Assembly (NCBI RefSeq): GCF_964204865.1
Contig: NC_135250.1
Location: 10,168,001-10,232,000, forward strand
Origin: Styela clava
Lineage: Eukaryota; Chordata; Ascidiacea; Stolidobranchia; Styelidae
Direction of reading: 5' to 3'
Length of the DNA: 64,000 nucleotides
Shown here: positions 27,601-40,645 of the stretch, piece after piece
Numbering within the stretch: the stretch's first letter is position 1
How the letters are laid out: every line of letters starts with the position of its first letter
Program-made: the position numbers and the translations under genes
The notes under the pieces: model-generated
Database searches by the model: none
Seen by the model: the letters and a program-made list of their open reading frames with translations, nothing else
What the model was told of the DNA's origin: nothing

Positions 27601-30600
27601 TACAAGAGGACATGGTGCGCTATAGGATTAAGCAGTCTTATCAGCTTTCCTCTTCCAGAGAAAAAATGCCGTAATATAGTGCGTTTTCATGATAAGCAGT
27701 CCCACTCTTCAAATAACCCTTTCTCTCTAGGTAACCTTATACGAACTGTATCAACAATTATTAATGTTTTGTAACATAAGACAGTTCTTTTCTCTCACGT
27801 TACCTATGTTTTTGTAAAAAAAATGACATAGGACTCAATTTCTAAATTGATTTCTATGAGCGTTCTAGCAAAGCAGATTACATCAGAGATAAAAAAAATT
27901 ATTAATGTCATGGAATGAATCATATCAGTTGATAGGATTTGCTGGGAAAGTGTTTTATTTTTTACATTTGAATACATTGGGTTATTCATGATTTACCCTT
28001 TATCGAAAAAACGGAACCTCAACGACAGAACAAGTTTCTTATGTTAGTGCAAAATTGAGAGTACCCAAAACAAGTATACACACCGATTTGAAATCAGTTC
28101 AATTTAAATTAAAATTCTTGTTTTTGATTCAAAATAATCTTAAAAGGATTATTATCATTTGCGGCAACTCAAATCTTACAATATGGAGAGAAAGAAATTT
28201 ATATAATTTCCAAAAACTCTTAAAATAAAATGGGCAACTAAAATACTATTGTATATCCTAACCCTGTTTACTCATATACTCATATTGAAGTATGAACGGT
28301 CTATCACATGTTCTCTGATAAACATGGCCCAATCGAGAATATATTTAAATATTTTATATTCTTATTATTTTAGAATGTATTCAAAATGGTAAATTCTTTG
28401 GTTCTGCGCATCACTGAAGGGTTAGTTCGTTAACTTAACTTTCAAGTGTAAGTCAAAGTCGACCACATTATTGAGCAAAGAGCAAATAACTGTTTGGGGA
28501 GTATACAATCCATTCATAACAAGTATTCTTGCATAATAAAGTAGCTCATTGCACAAATGCCTCCTCAGATCAAACGTTACATAAAAAAGGGATCGAACCC
28601 TGGATTCATATAATGAAATATACCAGGCTCTGACAGTGGAGTAGTGCAAAGTCTCACTTTTAACATTTTGTGGGTTTCAATACAAAACTGCAAATGTTGA
28701 AATTCAAAAAAAATATATATTTGAAATTATTACAAAGAAATGGGTGGTATAAAACAGCAAATGTCAAAATTGAAAATGAATTTATATTTGAAATTATTGC
28801 AAAGAAATGGGGTGGTATGTCAAGCTGGTATTTAATCATAGTTTGAAATTATTCAATAAATAGGCTAGAGTGGCCAATTGTAAAACAACAAACTTTTTAT
28901 ATTAAATATTGAGTGGAAAATAATTATGCTGGAAAAGCTAGTGACAGAACATGTTATGGAAGACCGAAAACAATTATTATGTTGATGAGACATGAAAGCA
29001 GACCTTTGCTTCACAAAGTAAACAAGACAAGAAAAGAGAGAAGAGTGCCAGTGTGACAAATTTACATAGACTCAAATGACCTTCAATAATTTGCTATCGT
29101 TATCTCAAGGGAAAAAACAAGTCAGTTCGAACCTTATTAAATTTGGGTGATGCGGACGGTTGTAGCTCCCTCTCGGAGAACTGTAATAGTTGAACATGAC
29201 TAAGGTACGAGGTGATGTGCCGTAAACGTTCAAAGGCAGATTGCTTGAGCTTCCTGTGTTATTGAATCCGCCATGGTAAGACGATGATAACACAGGAAAT
29301 CCATCTGTGAAAAATGAATCCCGGTTTTATGACATGAAAAATAAATGCTTTATTGCCACCATATGCCAATATAAAAATACTAATAACTTAAAGATTTGTA
29401 ATTTTTGCAAAGTGACATAACTTTTCGAGTTGGGCCTTACTAGAACAATAAACCAGTTGCTTCAAAAGTGATAGAGAATAGCATAATGAAGAAACTAGAT
29501 GACTACTAAAAAATATCAGTGCTGAAAATTGAACAACTGAAAAAATTGAAAGTTTTCTGTTTTAGTTTGCTGACAATAAAGGAAGAAGTAGACATGTAAC
29601 AATGACATTTGGGAAATCTCTACTTGAAACAGCAACAAGCTTGCAATGAGTGTAAAAATAATATCAGTACAATTGCGAACCGCAAAAAACGATCTTTTGA
29701 GACTTACATAATTCTTTAAAAATTCCAAACATTTTCTATTTCATTGATTATTGAATATATTCCAAAATTCAACAATGCTCAAAAGAGCAAAGTGCAAATG
29801 TGTATATATATAAATTCTAAAATGAACTCTAAGTTCTAAGTTTTAGAAGTTGGAATATCACTTATTATTGATCGGATTTTCTATAAAATAGAGTTAGGTT
29901 GAATGATGGCAATGGATAATTTCTAGCACATGGTACATACCTCCTATTGGTGGACTTTCATTGTTTGAATCAGATATTGAATCATCTGAACTATCAAAAA
30001 ATCCAGATGAAGGATTTCTATGAGGTCTCGCTTTACCAGAACCCTGAAAAACAAATTTTGGAAATAGTCACTCAGTCGGAGTCTGAGATGAAAAGTCAAC
30101 TCATTTCACTAAAGATCAGGGATCTACAAAAACACTTATCTAAAAATAGGTGCGCTTCATTGATAACGAAATGACACCTTCAAGAAGTGTGCTGATAAAT
30201 TAGAGTGTTTGCACATACGGCATAGCTAATATCATAAATACTTACAAGAAGATGTACAAACATTATTAAAGAATATATTACATGACTTTGATGGTATGAC
30301 CAAGTTAATAATTTACTTATTAATGTCGCAATATATGCTATTTTCGCATATAATTTTATTTTTTTTCAATACAGTTCTTATAGCAATTTTCTTGAATCTG
30401 GACAACATAATCAAAAACAGGATTGGCTAAAGAATTCAGATTGAAAAAAGAACAAAATTATATTTCAAAAATAATACCTTTTGAAAATTAAGATTGAAAA
30501 AATTAAATTACTAGTTTTTCTTTACAAGCTTTGATACTTTTACTTTACGCCCAATTTATGTGCAAACAAATTTAAGCATAAATATCCATTTTTAGGCTAA

Positions 30601-30974
30601 ATAACCCATTTACAATATATAAGTTGCAAAACGAACCCACTTAGGTACACTATTTAAAATAATAATCGGGTAGTACAATCAAGTATCGTGAAAAAGACGA
30701 GAAAAGAAATGTCATTGTGAGCCTTTATGGTAAAACTAATTAACATTTTATAATTACCCATCTCAGACATGGATAAAATTTTAGTATAATTTTACAATAT
30801 AATATTTAGACATCAATGTCCTTACCCACTAACAAACATTGGTCAAATTAAAAATAAAAAACAATTAATCACCTTGACTGGGATGGGGATTGACCGTTCC
30901 CTGTTGAAATTTTTCGAGGACTCTTGAAGTCCATTCTCAGCCTCCATAAACCTGTTATCTCTGTGTTGCAGCAT
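12664..30974 (-). CDS. PRKAG: AMP-activated protein kinase gamma subunit, 16 coding exons
   Basis: Regulatory subunit of cytosolic AMPK; four CBS motifs bind AMP/ADP/ATP. Exons, in transcript order: 30873-30974, 29941-30043, 29133-29304, 25431-25606, 21929-22096, 21526-21619, 20480-20658, 19770-19965, 18586-18735, 17882-17999, 17369-17498, 16486-16630, 15398-15645, 14781-14947, 13606-13728, 12664-13050. All junctions are GT-AG, phases agree, and the total is 2658 bases (885 residues plus stop). Residues 1-330 are a Ser/Asn-rich extension, as in long gamma-2 isoforms. CBS1 is in exon 8 (HTCYDLMPTSSKLVVLDT), CBS2 in exons 9-10 (PKPKYMSK follows), CBS3 in exons 11-12 (HKISALPVVDAKG), and CBS4 in exons 14-15 (VIGVISVGDILRF). 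Exons 13-14 add about 125 residues between CBS3 and CBS4. A 128-residue polar tail follows CBS4. An in-frame TGA lies 12 bases before the ATG. Any 5'-UTR exons are unseen. Confidence 0.92.
13826..14502. mobile_element. piggyBac-like miniature element in an AMPK gamma intron
   Basis: TTAA target copies at 13822-13825 and 14503-14506 flank termini CCCTTTCCGTGCGG and CGCATGGAAAGGG, which are inverted copies with small differences. TTAA duplications plus CCC(T/A)-type ends are the mark of piggyBac. At 677 bp with no transposase frame it is non-autonomous. It lies in the intron between exons 14 and 15. Confidence 0.85.
16900..17050 (-). repeat. Truncated SINE copy in an intron
   Basis: On the minus strand this matches the 3' half of the SINE at 42.5 kb: the TGGTTCGCCATAAG-like and CCACTTTCCTCTCCC-like blocks and the GGATAA-like end. 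It has no tRNA-like head. Confidence 0.5.
20938..21219. mobile_element. hAT-like miniature element in an AMPK gamma intron
   Basis: Termini are CAGTGGTTCTCAAAG and TTTGGGAACCACTG, inverted copies typical of hAT ends. The 8-base flanks TTTTGAAA and CTTTAAAC match at only 5 of 8 positions, so the target duplication has decayed or is absent. The 282-bp interior has no coding frame. It sits between exons 6 and 7. Confidence 0.7.
22264..22645. mobile_element. hAT-like miniature element with target duplication
   Basis: Termini CAGGGCTACCCAACT and AGTTGAGTAGTCCTG are imperfect inverted repeats. The flanks are CTCTAGGG (22256-22263) and CCCTAGGG (22646-22653), matching at 7 of 8 positions, as expected for a hAT 8-base duplication. 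It has interrupted an older repeat: the flanking TTCTCAAACTGG...GGACCAAAATGCG reads like the end of another hAT copy. It lies in the AMPK gamma intron between exons 4 and 5. Confidence 0.8.
27470..27680 (+). repeat. SINE copy without head, in an AMPK gamma intron
   Basis: It matches the body of the 42.5-kb SINE in order: GCCGTGGGGTGGTTGACATAAC, then a GGTTACGGCTTTATCCACCATC block, then a GACTGGTAACC block, and TTATCAGCTTTCCTCTTCC. About 80% similar by eye. The tRNA-like head is missing. Confidence 0.6.
28684..28818 (+). repeat. Two-copy tandem repeat, 67-bp unit
   Basis: AAAACTGCAAATGTTGAAAT at 28684 and AAAACAGCAAATGTCAAAAT at 28751 start two adjacent units, each ending in a GGTGGTAT block. 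The copies differ at several bases, so this is an old duplication. Confidence 0.7.
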
Positions 30975-33900
30975 GACAGCTATTCAAGTATGTCCATAGG
31001 CTCTGATAGCCTAATAGTAATACAGCATTACAGGAATGGTCCCAATGAGCAGCTAGCTACACTAGGCATATGCCAAATATTTTTACTAGTACTGAAGTAA
31101 CTCTTAATGCATAAAAATGAAAAGAAATCACATGTACTGTTAATTATACCATGAAATGAAAGACAAACATTTTTTAATTATGAATGAATTATCTTGCAGT
31201 TGAAATATTAAAAATACCATTTTAATGAGAAGACATGAATACAGCATTTTAGATTACAAAACTTAAAAATGCCAATTTTTCACACTTCACAAGTAATAGT
31301 AAAATAAAGCAATCTTCATGAACAGTTTTCAAATTCAAAAGGGAAAATCTATTATACCGATACACAAATGCATAATTGAATTTCATGAAACAGCACTCCA
31401 ATCATATAAATTGATTTACCGGTAATAATAAATGAGATAATATTATAATTTTACCTACAAAAAATAAAACTATTAGTACGCATTTGAACAGGAAAACGAA
31501 ATCACAAATTATTAACTGAATACCTAAAATCTTTGACAATTTTAAAGTTGAAAACATAGGAAAGGAAATATTGCAATTAGCTTACTAGAGAAGTTACATA
31601 GTGTCAAGAATTTTCCAACTGATTTCAAAAACTTTTTTTTTTCAAATTCACCAATCAAAATACTCCATTTTCTGAATAAAAAAAAAACGATATTGACAGT
31701 AAATTGAAAAAAGCACATCAGAACATCACACTATGAAAAGAAAACCCTGAAAACCAACTACATTTAAACCTGTCACAGAAATATTAATGAAGAATAGGGA
31801 TTTATAAATGGACACCAATTCAATGCTTTGAAGTTATTTTAATAACAGTAGACACAAGCAGGATCAAATCTATCAAAATATTACAAGAAATGATAGGCTA
31901 TGTCTGAAAATGGCAACAGCTATCTAATTTTGTGAAAATCGTGAAACAAAATCTAGATATTTTGAAAAACACAAAATTAACTGGCACTATATTTGAATAT
32001 TATAATACACAATGTGGCAATTATTTAAAATAAAATATTTCTGGGTCAAAATATTAACATTTACGTAATATACAGCGGCAATTTGCAACTATTTATCAAT
32101 TTTTTTTTTTAAAGCGAAAAAAGTTTTATTCTTCCAACTCATGGCTTTTGGTCTCAATAATTATGAAAAGACATAATTTGGAACCCAGACAGTCCTATTT
32201 CCGCTCCTACTGGCCTAAATTACAAAGGCAATGAAAATGGTCTTACCATATTATACATGATCGGAAATTTTTAAATGAAGAATATCATTGGTTCAACTAT
32301 GAACCATACATAAACTAATCATAAATCAGCAAGTAAATTTAAAATTTAACAAATATAATGATTATTATTTCTATATCTATTACCCAGAACTGAAAACACA
32401 AATATGAACTCGAAAAATGAACTGAGAAAAGAGAGCACCAACACATAAGCAGTTCATGTTCACAAGCACAAGATTATATATCATGCCCCAGTGATACGTG
32501 ATAGTGTGCGCATTTGGATTGTGTTTCGTTTATCAATATGCTTCTGAAAAACAAATGTTACTGTAGTAAACTGGTTTTATATGGTCATAGCCAAACCACT
32601 ATGTGATATGATAATCCATACAACATAAATGAATCATAACAGACCTACTTATGTACTCAGACTGAGGGAGAATCAAAATAAGAATTATTTATCTCAGAAC
32701 TGTGTAATATTAATATTATGGAAAACAAATTGTAGATTACGTGGGAAATACATCATATTGAAGTAAACATGAATAATTGCGTCACACTTTCTAATGCCCA
32801 TATCAATTGAAGGTCAAATAGAATTCAATTATCAGATGGTAAAATATACACTACTAGGAACTAATATACATATTCTCTTCAGTAAAATATGATAAATTTG
32901 TGGAAGTTTTGAAATAAGGGGAATATTGCAATTTGCAAATTATTTTTTCTCAAATATATTGATTTTCTACTAGAAAAATCATGTCTTTTGTTTATTTTGA
33001 CACTTACAATTTATCATTAGCCTAAACAAAAATGAAGAAAATTTATTCAACACTTGAACTTCTGTTTTTATATGAATGTAGCCAAAAGTTTCAGTAATCT
33101 AAGACGCTTCGTGCAAAAGCTACGTTGACCTGGCGCCTCTTCTTTACGACACTTTATATTCCTAAAATTTCGATATAGTCAGTTTTCGGTCATTATCATT
33201 TGGGATTATAAAAACATCGGTATTTATTCGCAAAACTCAGCCCTTTATAATTTTTGATAAATCCACAAATTGGCGAAAATATTTGGCCAGACAAAACACC
33301 TCCTGTTGGACAATGGCGTAAAGGCAAACAAACAACAACAGGAATGAGGGTGACTGAATGTCACAGCAAACAAGAAATGCAAATATTTGGCGAAGCTTAC
33401 ACAAAGTCAACGATACTCGCAAAATAATGGGCCATTGTAAAAAATAGTTAACATTACATATGCATCATGCCTTGTACAAATCAGAAAAAATATGAAATTT
33501 TACGAAAGAATCCTATGACATATTATTTTAAATTAGCGGAAATATTCCAAATAACCAAAATTGAACTTTCCAATACAGAATATCAAAAATTCAAAAAATG
33601 TTGGTAATACATCTGAATAACTGAATGAAATCCACTCAATATATAAAAAATCAAAGGAAACCAATAGATTATAGATTATTATTACGGTAGGTTTGAAGTG
33701 GTCGTGTGACAGGAAGTGGTTAGATCTTGTATAATATAATATTTCCATAACACACAGACACAGTCCGATGTTAAATACAGATAGCATTCTCAAATTAACT
33801 GGATATGTTAAATAATTTCAAAAATAAATAATAACCAAATGTCATTCTTTGAATTGTCGAATAAATAAAAAATTCGATAAAGTAAAAATTTCTATAACAA

Positions 33901-35865
33901 TTGGCAAAATAGTCCATATTATGTAAATAGTTGGGTGCTCCAGGATTCTATCCTACAATAAATTTAAATTCTAAATCTTCAACTTGGCCCTTTTTGGCAA
34001 CAAAATCATAACATATTTCGAATTTTACCCTCAATTCTATGGCATTCCAGCACAAATATTCCAAATTTCACATTTTAATGCACTGTAATATAACCAAAAC
34101 GATTTTGTTCATAAACAACGTAGACGTTCTTTGCTGCATGTTTTTAGATATCATGTTCCCCAAAAAAGGTTCAACATGATGATGACGTTCAGGTAAATAG
34201 CATGTATGATATAACATGAAATAAAGCACTATTTACCTTCACTGATGATCGTAAAATTTGATATATTAGTTCTTGTTAATTATTACCAATATACAATAAT
34301 TTGAAAAACAGGTCGGATCATAAAATATAGTTCAAACAAAAATTGACATGACTTTCAAAATATGTTTTTAGCGATGTACAAAATTAAAAATTCCATTTTG
34401 TACCCGAAAATACAACCAATTTGCTGCGAACCAAGCAAAATAGGCTAAGTTAAATAAATGTTAGAACAATCATGCTATCTGAATATGGTATACTTTTGTT
34501 GGGTCCACATCAATATTTTGAAATTGTCCTGAAGAAAAAAATGAGTCTCCTAGAAAGAACTTGTGAAATGGTGCTAAATTTTACAACCTAAATCACAATG
34601 GTGTTATTCAAATTAGCACTAAGCAGCTGTATGTTTCATACATCACAAAAAATGAACAGCCTCTATTCTAAATTTGTAAAAAGAGAAAAGGAGAGAGAAT
34701 AGAGTAGGTAACGCTTCAGTAACTTCTGGTGGCTGCCGCAAAGGGATTATTATGACTGATGTCTACCGTATCAAATTTCTTATCATAAATTAGATCGAAA
34801 TTGGATCCTATGTCATAATCAAAATGAAGCTGGTGTTAAAATTTGCCCAATTTAATACAGATAGTGAACTATTTCAATATATAAAAATTAATGCTGAAAC
34901 TATATCAGTTAAGTTAGCAAAACAAGATTGTGGTAATTCCAGGAGGCTTTGCGTAATATGCCTCAACGAAGTAAATATGATCAAAAAATTAGCCCATACA
35001 AAATTTGATATTTAAAGTGATTGTATTATAACCCAGATAACTGAAACCGCAGTTTTAAAGTAAATTTGCTCTTTTTGAAGCATTTTCATAATAATCTGTT
35101 TAGAATTGGAATGAAACATGACTTAAATCACATAATTGGGCTATTTATTACACTTCAAATCAAAATGTAAATTACCGCAAATATTTTTAGTATAATAATA
35201 AACTATTCAGATACAGACATGAAATAGCTATTCATATTTGATTTTATTATTTGACTCAAGGTAGCAGCGTATAAATTACAAAACTCCCAAATTTCTTTTC
35301 AAAATGAAAAAAATAAAAAACCTCAGCCAAAACTTGCATTCAAATTTAAATAGGCTAAATAAATAAGATCAAATATATTTTGACGAAATTGAACAGAAAA
35401 ACAAACTAAAATTAGAATTTTGATAATTAGAACAAATTTGCATTCACGCCAAAATACAACGGAGATTTGCACTGTTCAACAAATGAAAAATATACTCAAA
35501 TAGTATATTGGTCATATGCCAAGTCGAACCAGTTCATATCCTTGCTATCTAAAATCAATCTAAGCAAAGATAGACACAAATAAGACACTTTCAAGTAAGA
35601 AAATGATATCCTTTGGAACTTCATCAGCACAGAATCACAAAGGCCGCTTAGATGAAAAAAGCCAGAACAATAGTCGGAATAACTGTTATGAGAATCATGG
35701 ATTACCATTGGGGCTAGTTAGATGAAAGATCAAGGATACAATTAACAGTACATGTGATGCTTTCCCCTAAAAGAAATCAGAAATGTATCTACAAAATTTT
35801 AATAAGAAAATGTCTAACTTCATACACGAAGTCTTTATTAATCATTCACCAACAAATGCGTTAAT
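30975..35865. other. Spacer between AMPK gamma and RNF10
   Basis: No open frame here resembles a protein I know. It should include the AMPK gamma promoter and any non-coding first exons, since that gene reads away to the left, but I cannot place them. The sequence is AT-rich without obvious inverted-repeat elements. Confidence 0.55.
35834..35839 (-). promoter_or_regulatory. Poly(A) signal for RNF10
   Basis: AATAAA on the minus strand, 27 bases past the RNF10 stop codon. This implies a very short 3' UTR. Confidence 0.65.
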
Positions 35866-38010
35866 TTATAGGTGATGCAGCTGAGAAGACGTTGAGAAGA
35901 GCAGGGTTTGTTTCTTCTTACGTTTTTGCTTCTTCTTCGACTGTTTTTCTACTGCAGCATCAACTTTTCCAGTAGAAGCCGAGGCGTCGATCGCATCTAA
36001 AGCCATGCTCAGAGCATCTCCAAAAGAAGACTTGTATGTTGGAGCAACATAAAACGGATCTTCCTGGTCATCTTCATCCACCGCTTTTGTCACATTGTTG
36101 TTGTATTCTGTTTTTAACGGAGTAGACTGTATTGGAAATTGTTGACGTCTTGCAACTGGCTTAAAAGCACAAGCTTCACCAAGCTTTAACATTTCTGCAA
36201 AAGATTTTGTATCGCTATCATGGTGACCTGCTGGAGATGTGCCATAATGTGGCGACATCGAGGCTGATGAAGAATTTTGAGAAAGATTAGGAGATGGAAT
36301 TTCACTGCTTGTAACAAAAACAGACACTGAACCAGTTGACGCTGAATTTGCAAGAGCTTGGTAACTTTGTCCCGATGACTGACTTCTGATGAAATCTTGA
36401 AGCCTTTGGCGTTCTTGAATTTCTGCTTTGCGCCTTGAGGCGTTTTCCTCTCGCTCTTTTCTTTGTCTGTTAACCTTTCTTTGCTTAATCTGACCTTCAA
36501 ACTCTTGCAAAGTTTCTTCAGAAATGATTGGAGAATGCAAATCAAGCTCCACAATTCTGTATTCGCATGAAAGTGGTAAATGTGAAAGATATTTATGACG
36601 TTTTCGCAGCTCTTCTGTCATGACGAAGCGTTCCACATTGACGAGTTCTCCAGTGATTTTGGATGGGCATTTTTGGAAACTTCCATATTCTTTTAAAAGA
36701 CATTTGACATTGATCCCGTTCAAATAGATATGTTCTCCATTATTTTGCTGATAAAAGTAGTAAGCAGATGGCTTTTTTCTAGCATTGACACGTCCAGACA
36801 CATTGCTGCTATCGCTGCTAGAGATATTGTCTGCTGCAGGGCTGATGGGGTTTTCCATTTCCGTTTTACAAGCCAAGTCATCACGACATAACTCTGAATC
36901 AGTGACGCTAAGAGATTTAACGTCAATGTCGCATTGTTGAGATATTTCACCGATAAGTTGGGTCTTCTTATCCTCACATTCCGTAATCGCTGCCTGAACA
37001 AAAATCTTTTCCAAATCATCTAAATCTTCAGCAAGTTTTGATTTCAATTCTTCAAGTTCAAGCTCAATAACTAAATCTAAAACTTGTACTGGAGAGTACT
37101 TAGAAATTTTTGTTCTTCGATTCAATGCTTCTGTATCCTTCGTTATTGAGATTTCAGCACTTTCGGACAGAAGTTTGGGAATCAACGAATCTTGTGGACG
37201 ATATAATAACTCCATTGTAATTTCAGATCCAATTAGAAGTATTGCTTCTTCCTCGATAACAACACTGCGCAAATCTTCGTTTCGAACGTCAACTTGACAA
37301 ATTGGGCATTCCCGACATCCAGACTTTTTATCTTCAAGCGCAAGATAGTGCAAAATACACGGCCAACAATATATGTGGCCACATTTCGTAATCTTCGCAA
37401 CAGAAGGTGGGTACAAACAAATCGGACAAAACCAATCTTTTTCAGACTTTACACGAACTTGTTTGACCTTATCCCATGGAACAAGAACATCAGGATCTAC
37501 ATAATGCACTGAATAGTCCCCATCTTCACTCACAATAAATTCACAATTAGCTTGCAGGAATCTTTCTCTGCTAAATGCATTTCCATGAGATGATTTTCTG
37601 TTATTTTTGTTGTACCTTATGTGATTAGAGATTGGTTCATCAGCAGCATTCCTAGACTCAAACTTGAAATTGAGCAAATGATTTAATGAAATCTTTTTTG
37701 TAGTTTCTTTCACGTTACCATCTGGTTTCAAGTATGATGATCCAGAAGCATATCGTTCATATTTATGCGATTTTCGATTAAGAACCTCGCCTTTCCCCCT
37801 CCAATTTCCCTTTCCACTCGAACGATTGCCTAAAAAATCAGCACTCCCTCTCTTGTTTTCATAATAGGTCTTCTTAGGCGTGACTTTGCTGATGTTAGCA
37901 GCACTGCTGGCATTAAACGACCTTTCATCTTTGTTTTTCTTATTGTTGTTACTCGCGGGATTAACTTGTGTACTTGGTTTTGTGTTTTTGCTATATGGGC
38001 ATATGGACAT
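35866..38010 (-). CDS. RNF10: RNF10-like RING E3 ubiquitin ligase
   Basis: The protein has 714 residues in one exon. RNF10 is a cytosolic RING ligase linked in mammals to ubiquitination of 40S ribosomal proteins. Residues 1-100 are basic and low-complexity. ISLNHLLNFKFESR (about 107-120) and LQANCEFIVSEDGDY (about 152-166) match conserved RNF10 blocks. The C3HC4 RING uses Cys195, 198, 210, His212, Cys215, 218, 235 and 238. The central RNF10 block contains YYFYQQNNGEHIYLNGINV and HKYLSHLPLSCEYRIVELDL, followed by a charged coiled-coil-like stretch. The C-terminus is a Lys-rich run then LLFSTSS, as in human RNF10 (LLFSTS near its end). The family match runs end to end, so it looks complete. It has no introns although vertebrate RNF10 has many; the frame is intact, so it is not an obvious pseudogene. 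Confidence 0.93.
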   Translation of the reverse strand: MSICPYSKNTKPSTQVNPASNNNKKNKDERSFNASSAANISKVTPKKTYYENKRGSADFLGNRSSGKGNWRGKGEVLNRKSHKYERYASGSSYLKPDGNVKETTKKISLNHLLNFKFESRNAADEPISNHIRYNKNNRKSSHGNAFSRERFLQANCEFIVSEDGDYSVHYVDPDVLVPWDKVKQVRVKSEKDWFCPICLYPPSVAKITKCGHIYCWPCILHYLALEDKKSGCRECPICQVDVRNEDLRSVVIEEEAILLIGSEITMELLYRPQDSLIPKLLSESAEISITKDTEALNRRTKISKYSPVQVLDLVIELELEELKSKLAEDLDDLEKIFVQAAITECEDKKTQLIGEISQQCDIDVKSLSVTDSELCRDDLACKTEMENPISPAADNISSSDSSNVSGRVNARKKPSAYYFYQQNNGEHIYLNGINVKCLLKEYGSFQKCPSKITGELVNVERFVMTEELRKRHKYLSHLPLSCEYRIVELDLHSPIISEETLQEFEGQIKQRKVNRQRKEREENASRRKAEIQERQRLQDFIRSQSSGQSYQALANSASTGSVSVFVTSSEIPSPNLSQNSSSASMSPHYGTSPAGHHDSDTKSFAEMLKLGEACAFKPVARRQQFPIQSTPLKTEYNNNVTKAVDEDDQEDPFYVAPTYKSSFGDALSMALDAIDASASTGKVDAAVEKQSKKKQKRKKKQTLLFSTSSQLHHL

Positions 38011-38050
38011 AACAGAAATTTATATAAAGTAAGGAAAGCACCAGGGGGTT

Positions 38051-38070
38051 GCTGTAAAATCAATAAAAAA
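38051..38070 (-). other. Possible splice acceptor upstream of RNF10 start
   Basis: On the minus strand a TTTTATTGATTTTACAG acceptor ends at 38052, about 41 bases before the ATG. It would join either a 5'-UTR exon or a trans-spliced leader. Confidence 0.45.
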
Positions 38071-39535
38071 AAATTATTAGAATGCAGTATTCCTTGAAAG
38101 AACAACAGCCAACTCATACTACTAATAAAGACCACTTTCTAAAACAGTTCATAATATTATTTTTAAATTCAGTTAACCACCTTATTTGTGATCTACCTAA
38201 TATATATGAATCAGGCACGTGCTTATTAGATCAAGGCATTGAATTATATATTATCGATGCAGCATTTCCAACCACAAAGTGAAAAAAATCTTTTTCAAAT
38301 TTTTAAAATCAAATTTGGCAAACTTAGACAACTATAATCCATAACAAACAGCATAGAAGAATTGCAACCACACAGATATTTCAAATTATAAATGTTTTTG
38401 CTAGAAATAGAAAAAATTAAAATTTTCTGTTTCTATAATGACTTATTATTATTTATAGAAATTGTAGCCTACAAAAAATTCTATCTCATGAGTCATGACT
38501 AGTCTATAAAATTTTTTACGCATAGTCAGTCATTGCCAACGTGCTCAATCTTGATGCCTTAAGGGGAAAAGAAGTCAAATCAATAATTAATTACGCCCCA
38601 TTTCCGAGCTAAATTTAATCTTATGATCACGTTAAATCAAGTAAGTACATCACATGCCTGATGAAGCTAAGTCTAACCAGGATGGAAAATTTAGCATATG
38701 TATTATGTTGCAGCAAGTATGAAGAAGTGATAAACAGACAAACTAGTCATAAACTATCTCTGATTCTCATCTATTCTGCTATTTCTGATGCTAGAAGCAA
38801 ATTAAAACTGTTTTAAAATCAATTATTATAAACAAATTTATTGTAAAAATTAAAAAACATATAAAAAGTAGGAAATCACATATCTTGTGCTTACACCAAG
38901 GTAATATACAATATTTTTTTCGTTAATTTTTATGTTGCATATTTAAATTGGCCACACTCTTACCCAAACCCATCGAAGGAAATTCGATAAACATTATACG
39001 CTCAGTCAGTATACACTAGTTACAGCACTTAAATAATAAAACAAAATTTTTTCTGACAAATATTCTAAATAATTTCAATATGTCTACAGCAAGAGATGTA
39101 AGTGAAGCAACTGAAGGCTTAAAGGCTCTTTTTATCTTTATCAGTCTTCCAAGTGATACACAATATGAAATTTTTTTTATAAATCAAAAATAGCATTGAT
39201 TCTTTTCTTAATAGAAAAAAATTTTCTAATGTAATACTACTAATGTAATTATATCAAGTTCTTCAAAAACTCAAATTAAAATATGATTCTATTTGAAATC
39301 AAAGAGTCAACAAAAACAAGCTCCCTTAAATGTATTGCTATGAGTGAAAGCACTACAGACATGTGAAATGTAAGACAACCCAATCAAAATTAGATTGAAA
39401 GACCTCACAGATCAATAAATCAGTATAAATAAGGTTAGCTGCTGACTAAACCACCGCTCAACGTGTGTTGCAACATCGTATAGCCAAACACGAAGGCATT
39501 TGATCTTATTTCAAAATGAAATAATTATTACTGTG

Positions 39536-39830
39536 AATCCTCGCATATAAGCGGACCCTCTAAATACGGCCCTCAAACAATGAATTTATAAAAATTTGCA
39601 TATAAGCCTCCCTACAAATCGTACGCTCTTATCTTGGGAACTTGTCATGGTTCGAGTTGTAGCTGTGTAATTTAGTTAGCATAATGTTATTTTGTTTTAG
39701 TGTGATCAGAGTTATGAGTGTATAAGCCGAATTTTTAGTGCAATCAGAGTTATGCACGTATGCCACCCCTTAGTTTGTCATTTTTTTTTTGAGTTTTAAA
39801 CTTGACTCATACGCGAGGATATAGGGTAAT
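39536..39830. mobile_element. Miniature TIR element
   Basis: The left end ATCCTCGCATATAAGC and right end TCATACGCGAGGAT are imperfect inverted repeats about 295 bp apart. A second internal GCATATAAGCCTCCC copy follows the left end. No coding frame. Elements with CTCGCGTATAAGC-type ends are common in animal genomes; I cannot assign a superfamily. Confidence 0.55.
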
Positions 39831-40645
39831 ACAAGGTCAATTTTAAGTATAGCCATCTTTTTCACTCCAGTGTTCATATAGATCTGAATTCATTGTCTTA
39901 AAAGGCAAATCAAAAACAATAATGAAAAAATGTTATCATATAACTAAACTTACTTGAGTTCTTACGTTAGAAACTTCTTAACAAAAGTATCTGACAATTG
40001 AATTATCTCCACTTTATGAATTGTTGGAATAAATCTAACAGTATTATTTAAATATTCAATAGTAATTGCAATATAGAGTACAAGTAAAATTTATCTTACA
40101 AATAGAAATGACTTCTTGACAGCTGTGTCAGATATCCCACACCTCTCACGGGACATCAAACGAAAGACTCATTATTATTCTGCCATTTTTTCAGAAAACT
40201 ATCGGTTTGCCTGATATAATGTATCGATTTTTTATTACTAATAAAGCATTACTCACCGGAATCTTGATTTATATTGGTAGAAAAGTTCAATGATAACAGG
40301 ATGAACTAGATATATTTTAGTGATATTTTTCCAAACAGCACAGAATGGAATGATAAACAAAGTTACCAGTTACAATTTCAGCCATTCCTGGTGCTATAAT
40401 AAAAATTAACAACTATCATGTTTTTTAGTTTTCAATGATTCCAAACCATTTTGATGCCATGGGCCATTTTGATGATTTGAGGTTGTAGACCTCCATCCAG
40501 TAAAAATGATTAATATTATTAAGTACAAGTGCCGCACAAAAATCAGTGTAACAGGTCACTTTGAATCTAAATAAACAACTTGATAATTTGAAAAAAATAA
40601 AACAGAATAAATCTTTCATTTGTATGTATAAGATGTTCGGTTATG